A DNA stretch of 64,000 bases from an uncultured Candidatus Entotheonella sp. (GTDB lineage: Bacteria; Tectomicrobia; Entotheonellia; Entotheonellales; Entotheonellaceae). Shown in pieces: positions 25,941-36,321 of this stretch; within the stretch, counting starts at the first letter, position 1, and the number at the start of each line of letters is the position of its first letter. The notes below the pieces were generated by a model. That model saw nothing but the letters and a program-made list of their open reading frames with translations, made no database searches and had not been told where the DNA came from. The translations under genes and the position numbers were made by a program. The stretch covers positions 915,489 through 979,488 of the forward strand of contig OY282375.1 in NCBI GenBank assembly GCA_958295825.1. The letters run 5' to 3'.

Positions 25941-26279
25941 GCCTAATTCACCTCCGAAAAATAGGCAAGAAGCAGATTTCCACATTGTCCGCTCTCGCCT
26001 GGGCCTGTAGGTGCCATGATACTGATGGGCAAGCCTACTAGCCGGGAATATGCCAATTCATAGGCGCGAAAGTATGTCAAAGAACCTGTTGACATGCAAT
26101 GTATATTTCCTGCTATGAGGTGGGTGTCGCGTGATAGATAAAGGATGCCTTTCGTAGAGTGTACACTTCCAAAAGGACCGAAAAAAGACAACCGAACAAG
26201 GTCTTGGCAACGTACCAAGACGTGCCGGGACCTGCACGCTATTGAAGACCCGCCATGTGGCGGGTCGCACGGAGGTTGC
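25941..26279 (+). other. Divergent intergenic region before ftsH, with a hairpin
   Basis: 339 bases between the GAPDH-like gene and ftsH. No gene seen. A TTGACA at 26089 has only a poor -10 (TATGAG, 19-base spacer). A perfect 8-bp hairpin, GACCCGCC loop ATGT GGCGGGTC, lies at 26247-26266, four bases before the GGAGG of ftsH, with no T tract. It could affect ribosome access, but that is inference. Confidence 0.5.
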
Positions 26280-28157
26280 ATGATGAACGGCAAGCCCAAC
26301 GGTCAATTTCAGAGCGGTGTCGGACCCGGCAGCCGCTTTTCGCTTTGGTACGTCTTGGCAGCTATCGGATTGGTGCTGGTGGCGCAGAACGCCCTCTTTG
26401 CACGGCCGTTTGAGCAGGTATCGTACAGTGACTTCAAGGCCGATTTACGTGCGGGACGTATTGCCGAGGTGCGGATTGGCACCCAGGTCATTCGCGGGAC
26501 GCTACACATGCCAGATGATGCCTCAGAGATGACGCCGCCGTTGCGTTTTATGACCGCGCGGGTCGAAGACCCTGATCTCGTCAAGGAATTGGAAGCGTAC
26601 GAGGTGAAATACACCGGTCAGAACGATAACAACCTGCTGAAAACCATTTTGTCATGGGTCCTGCCATTGGGCTTGTTGTTTTTACTCTGGAACTTCCTGG
26701 CCCGTCGGCTGGGCCCCGGTCAGGGTGTGATGAATTTCGGCAAAAGCCGGGCGCGAATTTACGCCGAACGCGAGACCGGTAGTACGTTTTCGGATGTTGC
26801 CGGGGCCGATGAGGCAAAAGAGGAACTGCATGAAATTATCGATTTCCTGTGTAATCCGCAGAAATACGCCAACCTTGGCGGCCGCATCCCCAAGGGTGTT
26901 TTGTTGGTAGGCCCGCCGGGAACGGGAAAAACCCTGCTGGCGAGAGCTGTCGCTGGCGAGGCCTCCGTGCCGTTTTTCAGCCTTAGTGGTTCGGACTTTG
27001 TGGAAATGTTTGTCGGCGTCGGTGCAGCGCGGGTACGTGACCTGTTTAAGCAAGCGCAGGAGAAAGCGCCGTGCATTGTTTTCATTGACGAGCTGGACGC
27101 CGTTGGCAAAGCGCGCGGCATCAACCCCATGCAGCAGAACGACGAGCGCGAGCAGACGCTGAACCAGCTGCTGGGTGAGATGGATGGTTTTGACCCCCGA
27201 AAGGGCGTCATCATTCTGGGCGCCACAAATCGACCGGAGATTCTTGACCCTGCCCTGCTACGTGCCGGTCGTTTTGACCGCCAAGTGGCAGTTGGGCGCC
27301 CAGATTTACAGGGCCGTCTTGACATCCTGCGCCTGCACGGACAGAAAGTGCGGTTAGCCGCTGACGTTGATCTTCAGGTGATTGCCGCTCGGACGCCGGG
27401 TATGGTTGGTTCCGACTTGGCCAGTGTGATCAATGAGGCTGCCCTTCTCGCTGCGCGTTACAATAAAGACGCGGTGACAATGGACGAACTTGACAAGGCG
27501 ATTGACCGCATCATGGCTGGGCCGGAAAAGAAAAGTCGCATCATGGCCCCGGCTGAGAAACAGCGGGTCGCCTACCATGAATCGGGCCACGCATTGGTGG
27601 CCGAGGCGCTCCCGAGCGCCGACCCGGTGCGCAAAGTAACCATCATTCCTCACGGTGTCGCTGCTTTGGGGTATACCCAGCAACTGCCAACGCAGGATCG
27701 TTATCTGTACACCAAGGATGAACTCCTGGACCGTATTACCGTGATGCTCGGTGGGCGGGCCGCTGAAGAGGTCGTGTTCAGTGACACGTCTACCGGTGCA
27801 CAGGACGATCTGCAGCGTGCCAGCGAGATGGCTCGGCGAATGGTTGCGGAGTTTGGCATGAGCGAACACCTGGGGCCGTATGCGGTGGAACATGGAAGGC
27901 AACCCATGTTTCTGGATACTGGTCAACAGACTCCCAAATCGTGCAGTGAAGCGACAGCGCGCCGTATTGATAATGAGGCACGAGAGATGGTGGAGCGCAT
28001 GTATGACAGGGCTAGGCGGCTCCTTGAAACGCACCGAAGCAAGCTTGAGACACTGGCGCGCTACCTTCTGAAGCACGAAGTGATCGACCAAGCCACACTG
28101 GCGGTACTTTTGGTTGACTTGCGGCCACGTGTGCGGCCCGAATTAGCGAATCTGTAA
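26280..28157 (+). CDS. ftsH: ATP-dependent zinc metalloprotease FtsH
   Basis: Membrane-anchored AAA+ protease for quality control of membrane and short-lived proteins. 625 residues: TM1 about 17-36, periplasmic domain, TM2 about 120-138, AAA+ module with GPPGTGKT at about 211 and FIDELDAVG, then the zinc protease motif HESGH near 432. GGAGG sits five bases before the ATG at 26280; an in-frame start at 26145 would add 45 residues with no family support and is not used. No neighbour operon visible; rpsU follows after a 323-base gap. Confidence 0.97.
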   Translation: MMNGKPNGQFQSGVGPGSRFSLWYVLAAIGLVLVAQNALFARPFEQVSYSDFKADLRAGRIAEVRIGTQVIRGTLHMPDDASEMTPPLRFMTARVEDPDLVKELEAYEVKYTGQNDNNLLKTILSWVLPLGLLFLLWNFLARRLGPGQGVMNFGKSRARIYAERETGSTFSDVAGADEAKEELHEIIDFLCNPQKYANLGGRIPKGVLLVGPPGTGKTLLARAVAGEASVPFFSLSGSDFVEMFVGVGAARVRDLFKQAQEKAPCIVFIDELDAVGKARGINPMQQNDEREQTLNQLLGEMDGFDPRKGVIILGATNRPEILDPALLRAGRFDRQVAVGRPDLQGRLDILRLHGQKVRLAADVDLQVIAARTPGMVGSDLASVINEAALLAARYNKDAVTMDELDKAIDRIMAGPEKKSRIMAPAEKQRVAYHESGHALVAEALPSADPVRKVTIIPHGVAALGYTQQLPTQDRYLYTKDELLDRITVMLGGRAAEEVVFSDTSTGAQDDLQRASEMARRMVAEFGMSEHLGPYAVEHGRQPMFLDTGQQTPKSCSEATARRIDNEAREMVERMYDRARRLLETHRSKLETLARYLLKHEVIDQATLAVLLVDLRPRVRPELANL

Positions 28158-28480
28158 GGCGTTGCAGGTCTCCTGTAGCGCCTCCCCGGCGTGGCTCCAA
28201 CTCCTGAATAAATCGAAGGGTTTGGTAGCGATTTTGACTGTCTGTTTTGTTTGTAAGTCGTACCTGACCCGTTTCTTGACATTCCCAAATTCCAGGACGT
28301 ATATTTGCAACCTACGCGCAACATATCCTTTTTGTTTTGGCTGTCACCCGCGGTTGGTGGCCGTGGGCCACAGGGCAAGGGTTTAGCTGCTTTGCTCAGT
28401 CAGAATGGGCACAGTCCTGCTGTTTTTGCCTTTGCTTAAAGCTGTTGTCTTACTTTTGCCCAAAGAAGGATTCAATACAT
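28158..28480 (+). promoter_or_regulatory. Promoter and leader of the rpsU-mutS2-dnaG-rpoD operon
   Basis: TTGACA at 28276, an 18-base spacer and TATATT at 28300 give an excellent sigma-70 promoter. The leader of about 170 bases holds a 6-bp hairpin, GTGGCC loop GTG GGCCAC, at 28357-28371. No gene is seen in the region. Confidence 0.78.
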
Positions 28481-28678
28481 ATGCCGGCAGTGAAAGTCCG
28501 TGAAGCGGAGCCCTTTGAGAATGCTCTGCGACGGTTTAAGAAGCAGTGTGAAAAAGCAGGCGTCCTGTCTGAGATTCGCAAGCGCGAGTATTATGAGAAA
28601 CCGAGCGTGAAGCGTAAACGCAAAGTCATTGCGGCCCGGAAGAAGGCTGCGAAGGCTCGGATGTTGCTCGGTTTCTGA
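28481..28678 (+). CDS. rpsU: 30S ribosomal protein S21
   Basis: 65 residues, basic. It begins [20 protein letters not shown], then [15 protein letters not shown] and the LLGF end, as S21 does. AAGAAGGA precedes the ATG at 28481. First gene of the macromolecular-synthesis operon; coupling S21 with primase and sigma factor is known from enterobacteria and other groups. Confidence 0.96.
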   Translation: MPAVKVREAEPFENALRRFKKQCEKAGVLSEIRKREYYEKPSVKRKRKVIAARKKAAKARMLLGF

Positions 28679-28722
28679 GAGCAGCTTGATCTCTGTTTTC
28701 CATGCCTTACGTAGGTGCATGC

Positions 28723-31047
28723 ATGAATGAACATACGGCTAAGGTGCTGGATTACGATCTCATTCGAGACGAACTGCAGACCTATACCGTCACGCCCATG
28801 GGCAAAACCCTGGCTCAGCAGTTACAACCTCATACGAATTTGGCCTTGCTGGATATCCAGTTACGCGAAACTTCCGAAATGGCGGACTTGCTGGTCGCCG
28901 GCGATGATCCGCCTTTAGCACCGGTCACTGATCTCCGCATCCATGTGGAAGCGGCGCAACTCGTCGGGTATTACCTGGAAGGCCAACAGTTCCTGGAAGT
29001 GGCTGATTGTCTTGAGGTTCTTCAGCAACTTCGGCGGTTTACCCAGCATAACTCTCAGCGCATTCCCCTCCTCGCACGTCGGTTGGCTTCCCTCTCAGAC
29101 TTCAGCATTTTCCTGCGTCAGATTCGCAGCGCCATAGATGAGAGAGGCGCGGTGCGTGATAGCGCCAGCCCGCTTCTGCAGGAAATCCGGAAGACGTTGA
29201 GCCACACCAGCGAGCGCATTCACCGTACGTTGCTGAGACTGATGGCCACGCACAGTTCGGTGGTTCAGGATACTGTCGTGACGATCCGCAACGACCGCTT
29301 TGTTGTACCGCTGAAAACGGATTTCCGTCGAGCCCTGCGAGGTATTGTGCATGGGGAATCGGCCAGCGGCGCCACCGTGTACGTCGAACCGGATAGCGTG
29401 GTGAGCCTCAACAATCATTTGTTGCAGACCCGCGCCAAAGAGGAACGAGCTGTACGAGAAATTTTGCGTGAGCTCACCGAGAGATTGGCCATCCAGCATG
29501 TAGCCATGGAACAGGCGCTGCAACTCCTAGGAGAGGTCGACTTGATCGTTGCCAAGGGACGACTGAGCAGACGCATGCATGGTGTCGCGCCCCGTATTAC
29601 CACCACGGAGAAACGATTGCGGCTTGTTGCGGCACGTCATCCTCTGTTGACCGATCCGGTACCGATCGATGTCCATTTGGGGCCGCAGGAACGGGCCTTG
29701 ATTATTACCGGACCCAACACCGGCGGTAAGACGGCAGTGCTCAAGACGGTGGGATTGCTTAGCGCGATGGCTCAGTCTGGCTTGCACATTCCCGTGCACG
29801 CCGAGAGCGAACTGCCCCTGTGCAGGGAGATTTTCGTCGACATGGGAGACGAACAAAACCTGCAGCAAAATCTCAGTACGTTTTCCGCCCATTTGAAGAA
29901 TATTCACACCATGACAAAGCAGGTGTCTGCCGATTCTCTGGTGCTCCTGGATGAGTTGGGGGCCGGCACGGACCCGTCGGAAGGGGGGCCGCTGGGAACG
30001 GCAATTCTGGAATACTTCCATGCCAGTAAGGCACTGACGTTGGTTACGACACACCACAGCGCCATCAAAGCTTTTGCCATGGCGACCCCGGACGTTGTCT
30101 GTGCGGCGGTCGATTTTGATCTGGATACGCTGCAGCCGCGCTACCAACTTGTTTATGGTCTACCGGGCCGCAGCAAAGCCTTCGCCATTGCCCAGAAACT
30201 GGGATTTCCTGCGGCGATCATTACCCGTGCTGAGCAGGAGGCTGGTGTGACCCAGATGCGCAGCGAGTCTCTGTTGGCTCAATTGGAAGCAAAACGCCAG
30301 GCTATGGATGACGAGCAGCAGCGCATACGGCGGAAGCAGGAGGAAACGGAGCGGCTGCATGCTGAGGCGCAGCAAATTTTATCTGACGCTTCGACGGAAG
30401 ACCGACGTATTCGTGAGGCGCTCTTTCGTGAAGGCCAAGCACTACTCAAGACGGCCAGACAGGAACTCGACGTGCTTTTGGGATCCCTCCGTCACCTATC
30501 GGGGAACGGCACGCCCGCTGCCTTTCCGCGTGAGGAATGGCAGCGCATCGTGGAGACAATTTCATCATTGGCCCCTACCCTGGCATCGCCTCAGCCTGCA
30601 CCGTCTTTACAGGTGGGGGACGACGTGCGCGTGCGAGGTCTCAACATCAAGGGCCGGTTATGCACGCCCATCATGGGGGCGGACAGCGTGACGGTCGAAG
30701 TCGGGAACAAGACCGTCATCGTGGCTGCTTCGGAACTTGAGCGTGCCGATGAGGATGCGAAAGCTTCGAGCCACGCTTCCAATGACACCAAGTGGTCGCC
30801 GCCCGCATCGCTGGCTCCCGAATTGCATCTGCGCGGTGCCACGTTATCCGAAGCGCTCCCTGCCGTCGAGAAATACCTTGACGATGCTTCGTTGCAAGGC
30901 TTTCCCCGTGTACGGCTTATACATGGCGTTGGCAGCGGACGGTTGCGTGCTGGCATCGCTACCGTGCTCGAACGCCATCCCCTCGTCCGACGCTTTCAGG
31001 CCGGTGATTCGGGCGGTGGCGTAACGGTCGTTGAACTTGAAGGATAA
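28723..31047 (+). CDS. mutS2: Endonuclease MutS2
   Basis: 774 residues. MutS core with DNA-lever helices, ATPase with GPNTGGKT (Walker A, about residue 330) and LVLLDELGAGTDPSEGG (Walker B), a long coiled-coil linker, and a C-terminal Smr nuclease domain from about 700 with LHLRGATL and LIHGVGSGRLR. MutS2 resolves branched DNA and can rescue collided ribosomes. Start chosen at the ATG of 28723 (MNEHTAKVLDYD); seven residues upstream is an alternative. It sits between rpsU and dnaG, where it is not usually found. The dnaG GTG lies four bases after its stop. Confidence 0.95.
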   Translation: MNEHTAKVLDYDLIRDELQTYTVTPMGKTLAQQLQPHTNLALLDIQLRETSEMADLLVAGDDPPLAPVTDLRIHVEAAQLVGYYLEGQQFLEVADCLEVLQQLRRFTQHNSQRIPLLARRLASLSDFSIFLRQIRSAIDERGAVRDSASPLLQEIRKTLSHTSERIHRTLLRLMATHSSVVQDTVVTIRNDRFVVPLKTDFRRALRGIVHGESASGATVYVEPDSVVSLNNHLLQTRAKEERAVREILRELTERLAIQHVAMEQALQLLGEVDLIVAKGRLSRRMHGVAPRITTTEKRLRLVAARHPLLTDPVPIDVHLGPQERALIITGPNTGGKTAVLKTVGLLSAMAQSGLHIPVHAESELPLCREIFVDMGDEQNLQQNLSTFSAHLKNIHTMTKQVSADSLVLLDELGAGTDPSEGGPLGTAILEYFHASKALTLVTTHHSAIKAFAMATPDVVCAAVDFDLDTLQPRYQLVYGLPGRSKAFAIAQKLGFPAAIITRAEQEAGVTQMRSESLLAQLEAKRQAMDDEQQRIRRKQEETERLHAEAQQILSDASTEDRRIREALFREGQALLKTARQELDVLLGSLRHLSGNGTPAAFPREEWQRIVETISSLAPTLASPQPAPSLQVGDDVRVRGLNIKGRLCTPIMGADSVTVEVGNKTVIVAASELERADEDAKASSHASNDTKWSPPASLAPELHLRGATLSEALPAVEKYLDDASLQGFPRVRLIHGVGSGRLRAGIATVLERHPLVRRFQAGDSGGGVTVVELEG

Positions 31048-31051
31048 AAAG

Positions 31052-32845
31052 GTGAGCCAGCGTATTCCTGAAGAGATCGTTCAGGAAGTCCTGCTCAGGG
31101 CTGATATTACCGACGTTGTCGGCGACTATGTTCTGCTCAAGAAAACGGGTGAGAACTACAAGGGGTTGTGCCCTTTCCACAACGAGAAAACCCCTTCGTT
31201 CACGGTGAGCCCGGCGAAGGGTTTTTTTTATTGTTTCGGTTGCCAAGCCAAAGGAAACGCGGCGGGCTTTCTCATGCAACAGGCGTCGCTGACGTTTCCC
31301 GATGCGATTCAGATGTTGGCGTCGCGCTATGGCGTGCATATCCCGGAGATGCGCACAGCCCAAAAGCCGGACAAGCACAAGCCTTTGTATGATTTGCTTC
31401 GAGCCGCTACCACCTTTTTTCAGGATGGCTTGCGGCGCGACCCGGTCGCTGAGGCTGGACGCGCATTTTGTCATCAACGCCAGATTTCAAGTGACTTGGC
31501 GGCCCGTTTCGAGTTGGGTTATGCCCCGCAGGCTTGGGAGGCCTTAAGGCAGGCGATGCTGCAACAGGGGTTTGCGGAGGAGTTGTTAATCAAGGGCGGC
31601 CTTGTGGTTGCCCGCCACGAACCGCAGCGGCGCGTGTACGACCGTTTCCGCAATCGTATCGTATTTCCGATTCACGACCGGTTGGGTCGTCCAGTGGCAT
31701 TCGGTGCACGCGCGCTTGACGAGTCTGCTGATGGTAACGTGCCGAAATATCTGAATTCGCCGGAGACACCTATTTTCCATAAGGGGCAAACGCTTTACGG
31801 CCTGCACTTGGCTCGGCAAGCAATACGTCAGCAAGAACAGGTAATCGTCGTTGAAGGCTATACGGATGTCCTGGCTTGCCACAGGCTGGGTGTGACGCAT
31901 GTGGTGGGCACGTTGGGCACGGCTCTGACCGACCGCCACGTCGGGCAACTGAGGGGCGCCGTCAAGGAGGCCGTTCTGGTTTTTGATAGCGATGACGCGG
32001 GCGGCAAGGCTGCAGAGCGCAGTATTGTGCTGTTTCTGGATGCGGGCGTTCGGGTCCGCATCGCGACGCTTCCCGCCTCGGAGGATCCTGACAGCTTCTT
32101 ACGGAACCGCACGGGAGAAGAGTTTCTGCACTGCGTCAAGAATGCCATGACGTTCCCGGCCTATCTTGTTGCCCGCGCGCAACATGGTTTTGACCTGCAA
32201 ACGCCCGCCGGTCGTGGGGATTTTGTTGAACGTATCGCACCCCTTCTGCGGAAGGTGGACAACGAGGTTGAGCGGTGGGGTCATCTGGTGTTCCTGGCCG
32301 AGAAACTCGGGGTTCCGCCACAGGATTTGAGACGGCAGCTGTTTTCGAAGTCATCCGGACATCGTACCCTGGCTCCACAACGACAGACTGAGCCCCTTCC
32401 GTCCCGTCCAGTAACGAAACGGTTCCCTGAGGAGTACGACTTGATACATCTGTTATACCACCGGCCGGAACTGTTGGCCAAGGTCGATTCCCATATAGCT
32501 CCCACTGATTTCATGGATGCCGACCTCGGCAGTGTTTATTCGCTCTTGTTGCAATTTGCCCCACGTGGTGAAGACGAACGCTGGTCTCAGAGGCTGCATG
32601 ACGAGGCTAGCGACAAGCAAGACGTACTTCTCGCCCAGATAGCCGTGCAATCATTGCCGCCCGCATCTACGGGAGCTGCTCAGGTCATGCAAGATTGCCT
32701 CGAGAAGATGCGTCAACGTCGACGCAAGCGCGAGTTACGGCAAGTCAAACAGCGCCTCGAGTCTGAAAGCGACGAGGCTGAACGGCAGCGGCTTTTGGAG
32801 CAGGCAACGCTGTTGGCAAAGGAGAGACAGCCCGCGGTTTTGTAA
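31052..32845 (+). CDS. dnaG: DNA primase
   Basis: Makes RNA primers for replication. 597 residues. CHC2 zinc-binding domain near the N terminus (LCPFHNEKTPSFTVSPAKG, FYCFGCQAKG; ligands C, H, C, C), the catalytic core with TOPRIM: VVEGYTDVLA and VLVFDSDDAGGKAAE (acidic metal triad), and a C-terminal helicase-interaction region that is short and variable here. GTG start at 31052 with AAGGA upstream; a TTG at 31031 overlapping mutS2 is an alternative. Confidence 0.97.
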   Translation: MSQRIPEEIVQEVLLRADITDVVGDYVLLKKTGENYKGLCPFHNEKTPSFTVSPAKGFFYCFGCQAKGNAAGFLMQQASLTFPDAIQMLASRYGVHIPEMRTAQKPDKHKPLYDLLRAATTFFQDGLRRDPVAEAGRAFCHQRQISSDLAARFELGYAPQAWEALRQAMLQQGFAEELLIKGGLVVARHEPQRRVYDRFRNRIVFPIHDRLGRPVAFGARALDESADGNVPKYLNSPETPIFHKGQTLYGLHLARQAIRQQEQVIVVEGYTDVLACHRLGVTHVVGTLGTALTDRHVGQLRGAVKEAVLVFDSDDAGGKAAERSIVLFLDAGVRVRIATLPASEDPDSFLRNRTGEEFLHCVKNAMTFPAYLVARAQHGFDLQTPAGRGDFVERIAPLLRKVDNEVERWGHLVFLAEKLGVPPQDLRRQLFSKSSGHRTLAPQRQTEPLPSRPVTKRFPEEYDLIHLLYHRPELLAKVDSHIAPTDFMDADLGSVYSLLLQFAPRGEDERWSQRLHDEASDKQDVLLAQIAVQSLPPASTGAAQVMQDCLEKMRQRRRKRELRQVKQRLESESDEAERQRLLEQATLLAKERQPAVL

Positions 32846-32920
32846 GCTATGGATTATTCCACAGATCCCGTTACCTGCTAGCCGGTAAGAAGCGCAATCC
32901 AGTAGGGAGGTCCATCAACT

Positions 32921-34681
32921 ATGGCAAAGAAAGATAGGCGTGGTGAAGTCAAACAGTTGGTCTCCCTAGACAAGGAAGAGGGACATCTCCCTTACGAGGA
33001 GGTGCGCAGCATTTTGCCTCGCGAGGCTGTGTCTTCAGAACAGATTGACGAGTTGATCACGCTTGGCGATTTGGACCTGGACCTTATTGAGCCTGAAAGC
33101 GTTGCCGAAAGGGATTCCGTTGCACACGACAATGGCCTTTCGGTGGATTATCTTGAGGAGGGTCGTCTGATCGATTTGTCAGCTGATGTGCTGGGGAAGA
33201 CCGACGACCCGGTACGTTTGTATCTCCGCGAAATGGGCTCTATTCCCCTACTGACACGCGAGGGCGAGGTCGAAATAGCCAAGCGTATTGAAGACGCGCA
33301 CAATGAAGTTGTGCAGGCGATTGTGTCCAATAAGTTCGTCGGATGGGGGCTATTGGAACTCGGTTCCAAGGGATATGTCGGCCAAGGCGTTGCGAGTGAG
33401 GAAGATGATCTTAACTTGGAAGAAAGCGGCGCCACGGAAGAGTCATGGACGACGCCCGATTCCAGGATGAATAAGATTGTTAACCGCTTGCGTGAGCTCT
33501 ATGTTGAAAACAGCAATTTGCGAGTGCAAACACGGTCCGAGACGCTTACTGCCGGACAACGCAAGGAATTGCTCAAGCAAGAGAAGATTTTGGGTAATGT
33601 TATCACCAAGTTGACCAAGGAACTCAATCTCACTGCCGATCTCATCGACATTATCGTGAACGAAAGCAATGGCCTGTTACAGCGTCTCCGTACCTGCGAG
33701 CGTAACGTTGCTTCTTGTGTGCAGCAAGCTAATGGTGACGCTAGGGTATTCCATCGCTGTATGCACGAACACCATGTGCAGATGGCCCGTAACGGCTCCG
33801 CCTCGGACCACCCACAGCCGGAATTTTCGAGTCTCGAATACTGTGTGCAGGAGGCCTTTTGTCTTGTGCATCGGCAGAAGCCCGAAGTTGGTCTCACCTG
33901 CCAAGAGTTCGTGGACATGTTGCAGCGCGTCTATCACTGTCAGCAAAAAAACCGCGACGCGAAACGCGAATTGGCGGAGGCCAACCTTCGATTGGTGGTC
34001 AGCATCGCCAAGAAATACACTAATCGCGGCTTGCATTTCCTTGATCTCATTCAGGAAGGCAACATTGGCCTCATGAAGGCGGTGGACAAATTCGAATATC
34101 GCCGTGGCTATAAATTCAGCACTTACGCCACTTGGTGGATTCGCCAGGCGATTACACGGGCAATCGCGGACCAGGCACGGACGATTCGTATTCCGGTTCA
34201 CATGATTGAGACGATCAACAAGCTCGTTCGTACGACGCGTCAGTTGGTTCAGGAAAATGGACGTGAACCGCTGCCGGAGGAGATTGCCCAGCGCCTTGAT
34301 TTGCCGGTGGACAAAGTGCGAAAAGTGTTGAAGATTGCCAAAGAACCCATATCGTTGGAGACGCCCATCGGTGAGGAAAAGGACAGCCATTTGGGTGATT
34401 TCATCGAAGACAAGAAGATCACTTCGCCTGCCGAACTGGTGATTCGCACGAATTTGAAGGAACAGACGCTAAAGGTGCTGCAAACGCTCACACCGCGCGA
34501 AGAGCGGGTTTTGCGCAAGCGATTCGGCATTGGTGTGGATATGGCCCACACCCTCGAAGAAGTGGGACATGATTTCGACGTCACCCGTGAGCGGGTGCGA
34601 CAGATCGAGGCCAAGGCACTTCGCAAGCTGCGTCATCCAAGTCGAAGCAGGATGCTGCGACACTTCGCCGAACATGCATGA
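32921..34681 (+). CDS. rpoD: RNA polymerase housekeeping sigma factor (sigma-70)
   Basis: 586 residues with all regions: 1.1 at the N terminus, 1.2 [24 protein letters not shown] (key RLYLREMGS), 2.x [40 protein letters not shown] (key [14 protein letters not shown]), 3.x [12 protein letters not shown], and 4.2 [18 protein letters not shown] that reads the -35 box. GGGAGG precedes the ATG. Last protein gene of the operon. Because of this sigma factor, the -35/-10 matches given for promoters here are relevant. Confidence 0.97.
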   Translation: MAKKDRRGEVKQLVSLDKEEGHLPYEEVRSILPREAVSSEQIDELITLGDLDLDLIEPESVAERDSVAHDNGLSVDYLEEGRLIDLSADVLGKTDDPVRLYLREMGSIPLLTREGEVEIAKRIEDAHNEVVQAIVSNKFVGWGLLELGSKGYVGQGVASEEDDLNLEESGATEESWTTPDSRMNKIVNRLRELYVENSNLRVQTRSETLTAGQRKELLKQEKILGNVITKLTKELNLTADLIDIIVNESNGLLQRLRTCERNVASCVQQANGDARVFHRCMHEHHVQMARNGSASDHPQPEFSSLEYCVQEAFCLVHRQKPEVGLTCQEFVDMLQRVYHCQQKNRDAKRELAEANLRLVVSIAKKYTNRGLHFLDLIQEGNIGLMKAVDKFEYRRGYKFSTYATWWIRQAITRAIADQARTIRIPVHMIETINKLVRTTRQLVQENGREPLPEEIAQRLDLPVDKVRKVLKIAKEPISLETPIGEEKDSHLGDFIEDKKITSPAELVIRTNLKEQTLKVLQTLTPREERVLRKRFGIGVDMAHTLEEVGHDFDVTRERVRQIEAKALRKLRHPSRSRMLRHFAEHA

Positions 34682-34743
34682 TACCGGCAAGAATTCCGTT
34701 GATACCCGGCGGTGTTGGTCGTGGGAATACGACAACCTAAGCT

Positions 34744-34763
34744 CTGGGAGCAAACGCTCCCAG
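34744..34763 (+). other. Perfect 8-bp hairpin between rpoD and tRNA-Met
   Basis: CTGGGAGC, loop AAAC, GCTCCCAG. No T tract, so a processing or stability element rather than a proven terminator. It lies 7 bases before the tRNA. Confidence 0.55.
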
Positions 34764-34770
34764 GATAAGT

Positions 34771-34843
34771 GGGCCCATAGCTCAGCTGGAAGAGCCCCCG
34801 GCTCATAACCGGTAGGTCCCTGGTTCGAGGCCAGGTGGGCCCA
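34771..34843 (+). tRNA. tRNA-Met (CAT anticodon)
   Basis: 73 bases. Acceptor GGGCCCA pairs perfectly with TGGGCCC; D arm GCTC...GAGC; anticodon loop CTCATAA (CAT); T arm CCTGG TTCGAGG CCAGG. Discriminator A. No CCA in the DNA; the next bases are CCT. Elongator Met is most likely; an Ile tRNA with lysidine at CAT cannot be excluded by reading. The anticodon stem has one apparent mismatch at its base. Confidence 0.9.
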
Positions 34844-34859
34844 CCTGACCACAAGGTGG
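34841..34859 (+). terminator. Hairpin after tRNA-Met, possible terminator
   Basis: CCACCT, 7-base loop, AGGTGG, followed by CTTGTT, only weakly T-rich. It shares its first three bases with the tRNA 3' end. Confidence 0.3.
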
Positions 34860-34892
34860 CTTGTTCGTCCATGAATCAAGGAAAGGTGGACG

Positions 34893-35609
34893 ATGCGTGG
34901 ACAGTTGGCACTCTTGACCGTTTTGCAAAAGCTCGATGACCAATTGCGTTCACTATGCAGGGAGCGGCAGGCGCTTCCACGACAACTCGAGACACCCGAG
35001 CGTGCCCATAATGAGGCATGCGAGGAGTTGGAATCGATGCAAGCCGAAATCGACCGCAATGAACGCCAGCAGCACGACTTAGAGATGGAACTGCAAAGTA
35101 CCCAGGACGCTCTCGACAAGGTCCAGCGTAAGCTCCGCGAAGTGAAGACCAATAAGGAATACAGCGCCGTGCTTGCAGAAATTGATGTTGGCAAGCAGCA
35201 GATGACATGCATGGAGGATCAGCTGTTGCAGCTGATGGAGCAGGCGGAGCAAAAACTCCGGACGAAGCGGTTGCAAGAACAACGGGTGCGGGCAACACGT
35301 GATGTCCTGGAAGAACAGGGGCATGCCGTGGATCAGGCTTCGGAACTCCTGAACCAGAAAATTCTTGTCGAACGAGAAAAACGACACCAGACAGTCGTAG
35401 GACTGAATGCGGACTTGTTGGCGGTCTACGAAAAGTTGACGGCTCAGAACGCCGGTTCCGTTGTCGTGCATCTCAATGATGGTGTCTGTGGTGGCTGTCA
35501 TCTGAAAGTTCAGCCGCAATTGGTTTCCGAAATTCGGTTGCAGGAATCTCTTCATACCTGTCCCTATTGTCGTCTCATTCTGCTTTGGCCCGACGAGTGC
35601 CCTGAATAG
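34893..35609 (+). CDS. Coiled-coil zinc-ribbon protein (C4-type, DUF164-like)
   Basis: 238 residues. About 190 residues of charged, heptad-like coiled coil (repeated Glu/Gln/Leu) end in a C-terminal ribbon with CGGCHLKVQP and CPYCRLILLW, giving two CxxC pairs. Related proteins are conserved in bacteria and implicated in nucleic-acid or ribosome-linked work, but the role is not settled. It starts 49 bases after tRNA-Met in the same direction. No signal peptide. Confidence 0.82.
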   Translation: MRGQLALLTVLQKLDDQLRSLCRERQALPRQLETPERAHNEACEELESMQAEIDRNERQQHDLEMELQSTQDALDKVQRKLREVKTNKEYSAVLAEIDVGKQQMTCMEDQLLQLMEQAEQKLRTKRLQEQRVRATRDVLEEQGHAVDQASELLNQKILVEREKRHQTVVGLNADLLAVYEKLTAQNAGSVVVHLNDGVCGGCHLKVQPQLVSEIRLQESLHTCPYCRLILLWPDECPE

Positions 35610-35684
35610 AGGGATGATCCGCAAAATAACACCGAGGCCGTCAGGAGTTCACCGTCGGTTTTTGAGCGGTACGAGGAGGAATCA

Positions 35685-36191
35685 ATGAGGTATTTGGCAA
35701 CGCTCCGTTACTCTGCTCACTTCATCACAGTGGTTGTGGCGTTGGCTGTGCTGTACACACCCATTTCGGCGCAAGAATCGGCGTGGCAAGATATTGCCGG
35801 AGAGTTGATGAGCCCTGCCTGCCCAGGACGCACGTTGTTGAATTGCACGAGTGAACATGCTGGCCAATGGCAAGAGTTGATACGGCAGAAAATAGCCCAA
35901 GGAGTGCCCAAGAATGAAATCATGCGGTATTTCATCAACATCGGCGGTGAAGAAGTGCTTGCCTCCCCTCCTAAGCATGGCTTCACTTTGGCGGTGTGGC
36001 TCTTGCCTGCATTCGCACTCCTGAACGGTGTCGGTTTGATCATTCTGCTTACCACAAGGTGGGTGAGACGGCCTCATTCCCGCGAGCAAGATCCATCGCC
36101 CGCGCCTTGTCTGGATCATTCGTCACAGGCGGCAACAGCTGTTGCAGACCCATACCTGAGTCGTGTGCGCAAAGAGTTGCAAGACATATAG
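35685..36191 (+). CDS. CcmH-like cytochrome c biogenesis protein
   Basis: 168 residues: N-terminal signal/TM (about 12-29, MRYLATLRYS then VVVALAVLYTPISAQ), a short periplasmic domain, and a second TM about 102-120. The CcmH redox motif is normally LRCxxC; here the cysteines are spaced C-P-G-R-T-L-L-N-C with seven residues between, then AQWQ-like helix and EIMRYF. A GGAGGA precedes the ATG. Followed by the DsbD-like gene, which fits a heme-attachment thiol-reducing role. The widened Cys spacing makes the exact enzymatic role uncertain. Confidence 0.75.
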   Translation: MRYLATLRYSAHFITVVVALAVLYTPISAQESAWQDIAGELMSPACPGRTLLNCTSEHAGQWQELIRQKIAQGVPKNEIMRYFINIGGEEVLASPPKHGFTLAVWLLPAFALLNGVGLIILLTTRWVRRPHSREQDPSPAPCLDHSSQAATAVADPYLSRVRKELQDI

Positions 36192-36321
36192 AGTCCTGTA
36201 GATCCAGGACAATAGAGACGAAACCCAGATTTAGGGTGCCCCGAAATTTCCTACCGTTCCCAAGAGTTCTGCAAGATATGGTGTAAACAACGGTCTGTAT
36301 TGGTTTCCAGGGGGATCATTT

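Noticed and set aside
26089..26116. Promoter TTGACA with TATGAG before ftsH
   Set aside because: Spacer of 19 and a poor -10; too weak to list as a promoter.
35631..35665. Terminator-like ACCGA...TCGGTTTTT before the CcmH-like gene
   Set aside because: Only a 5-bp stem around a 19-base loop and a short T run; not convincing.
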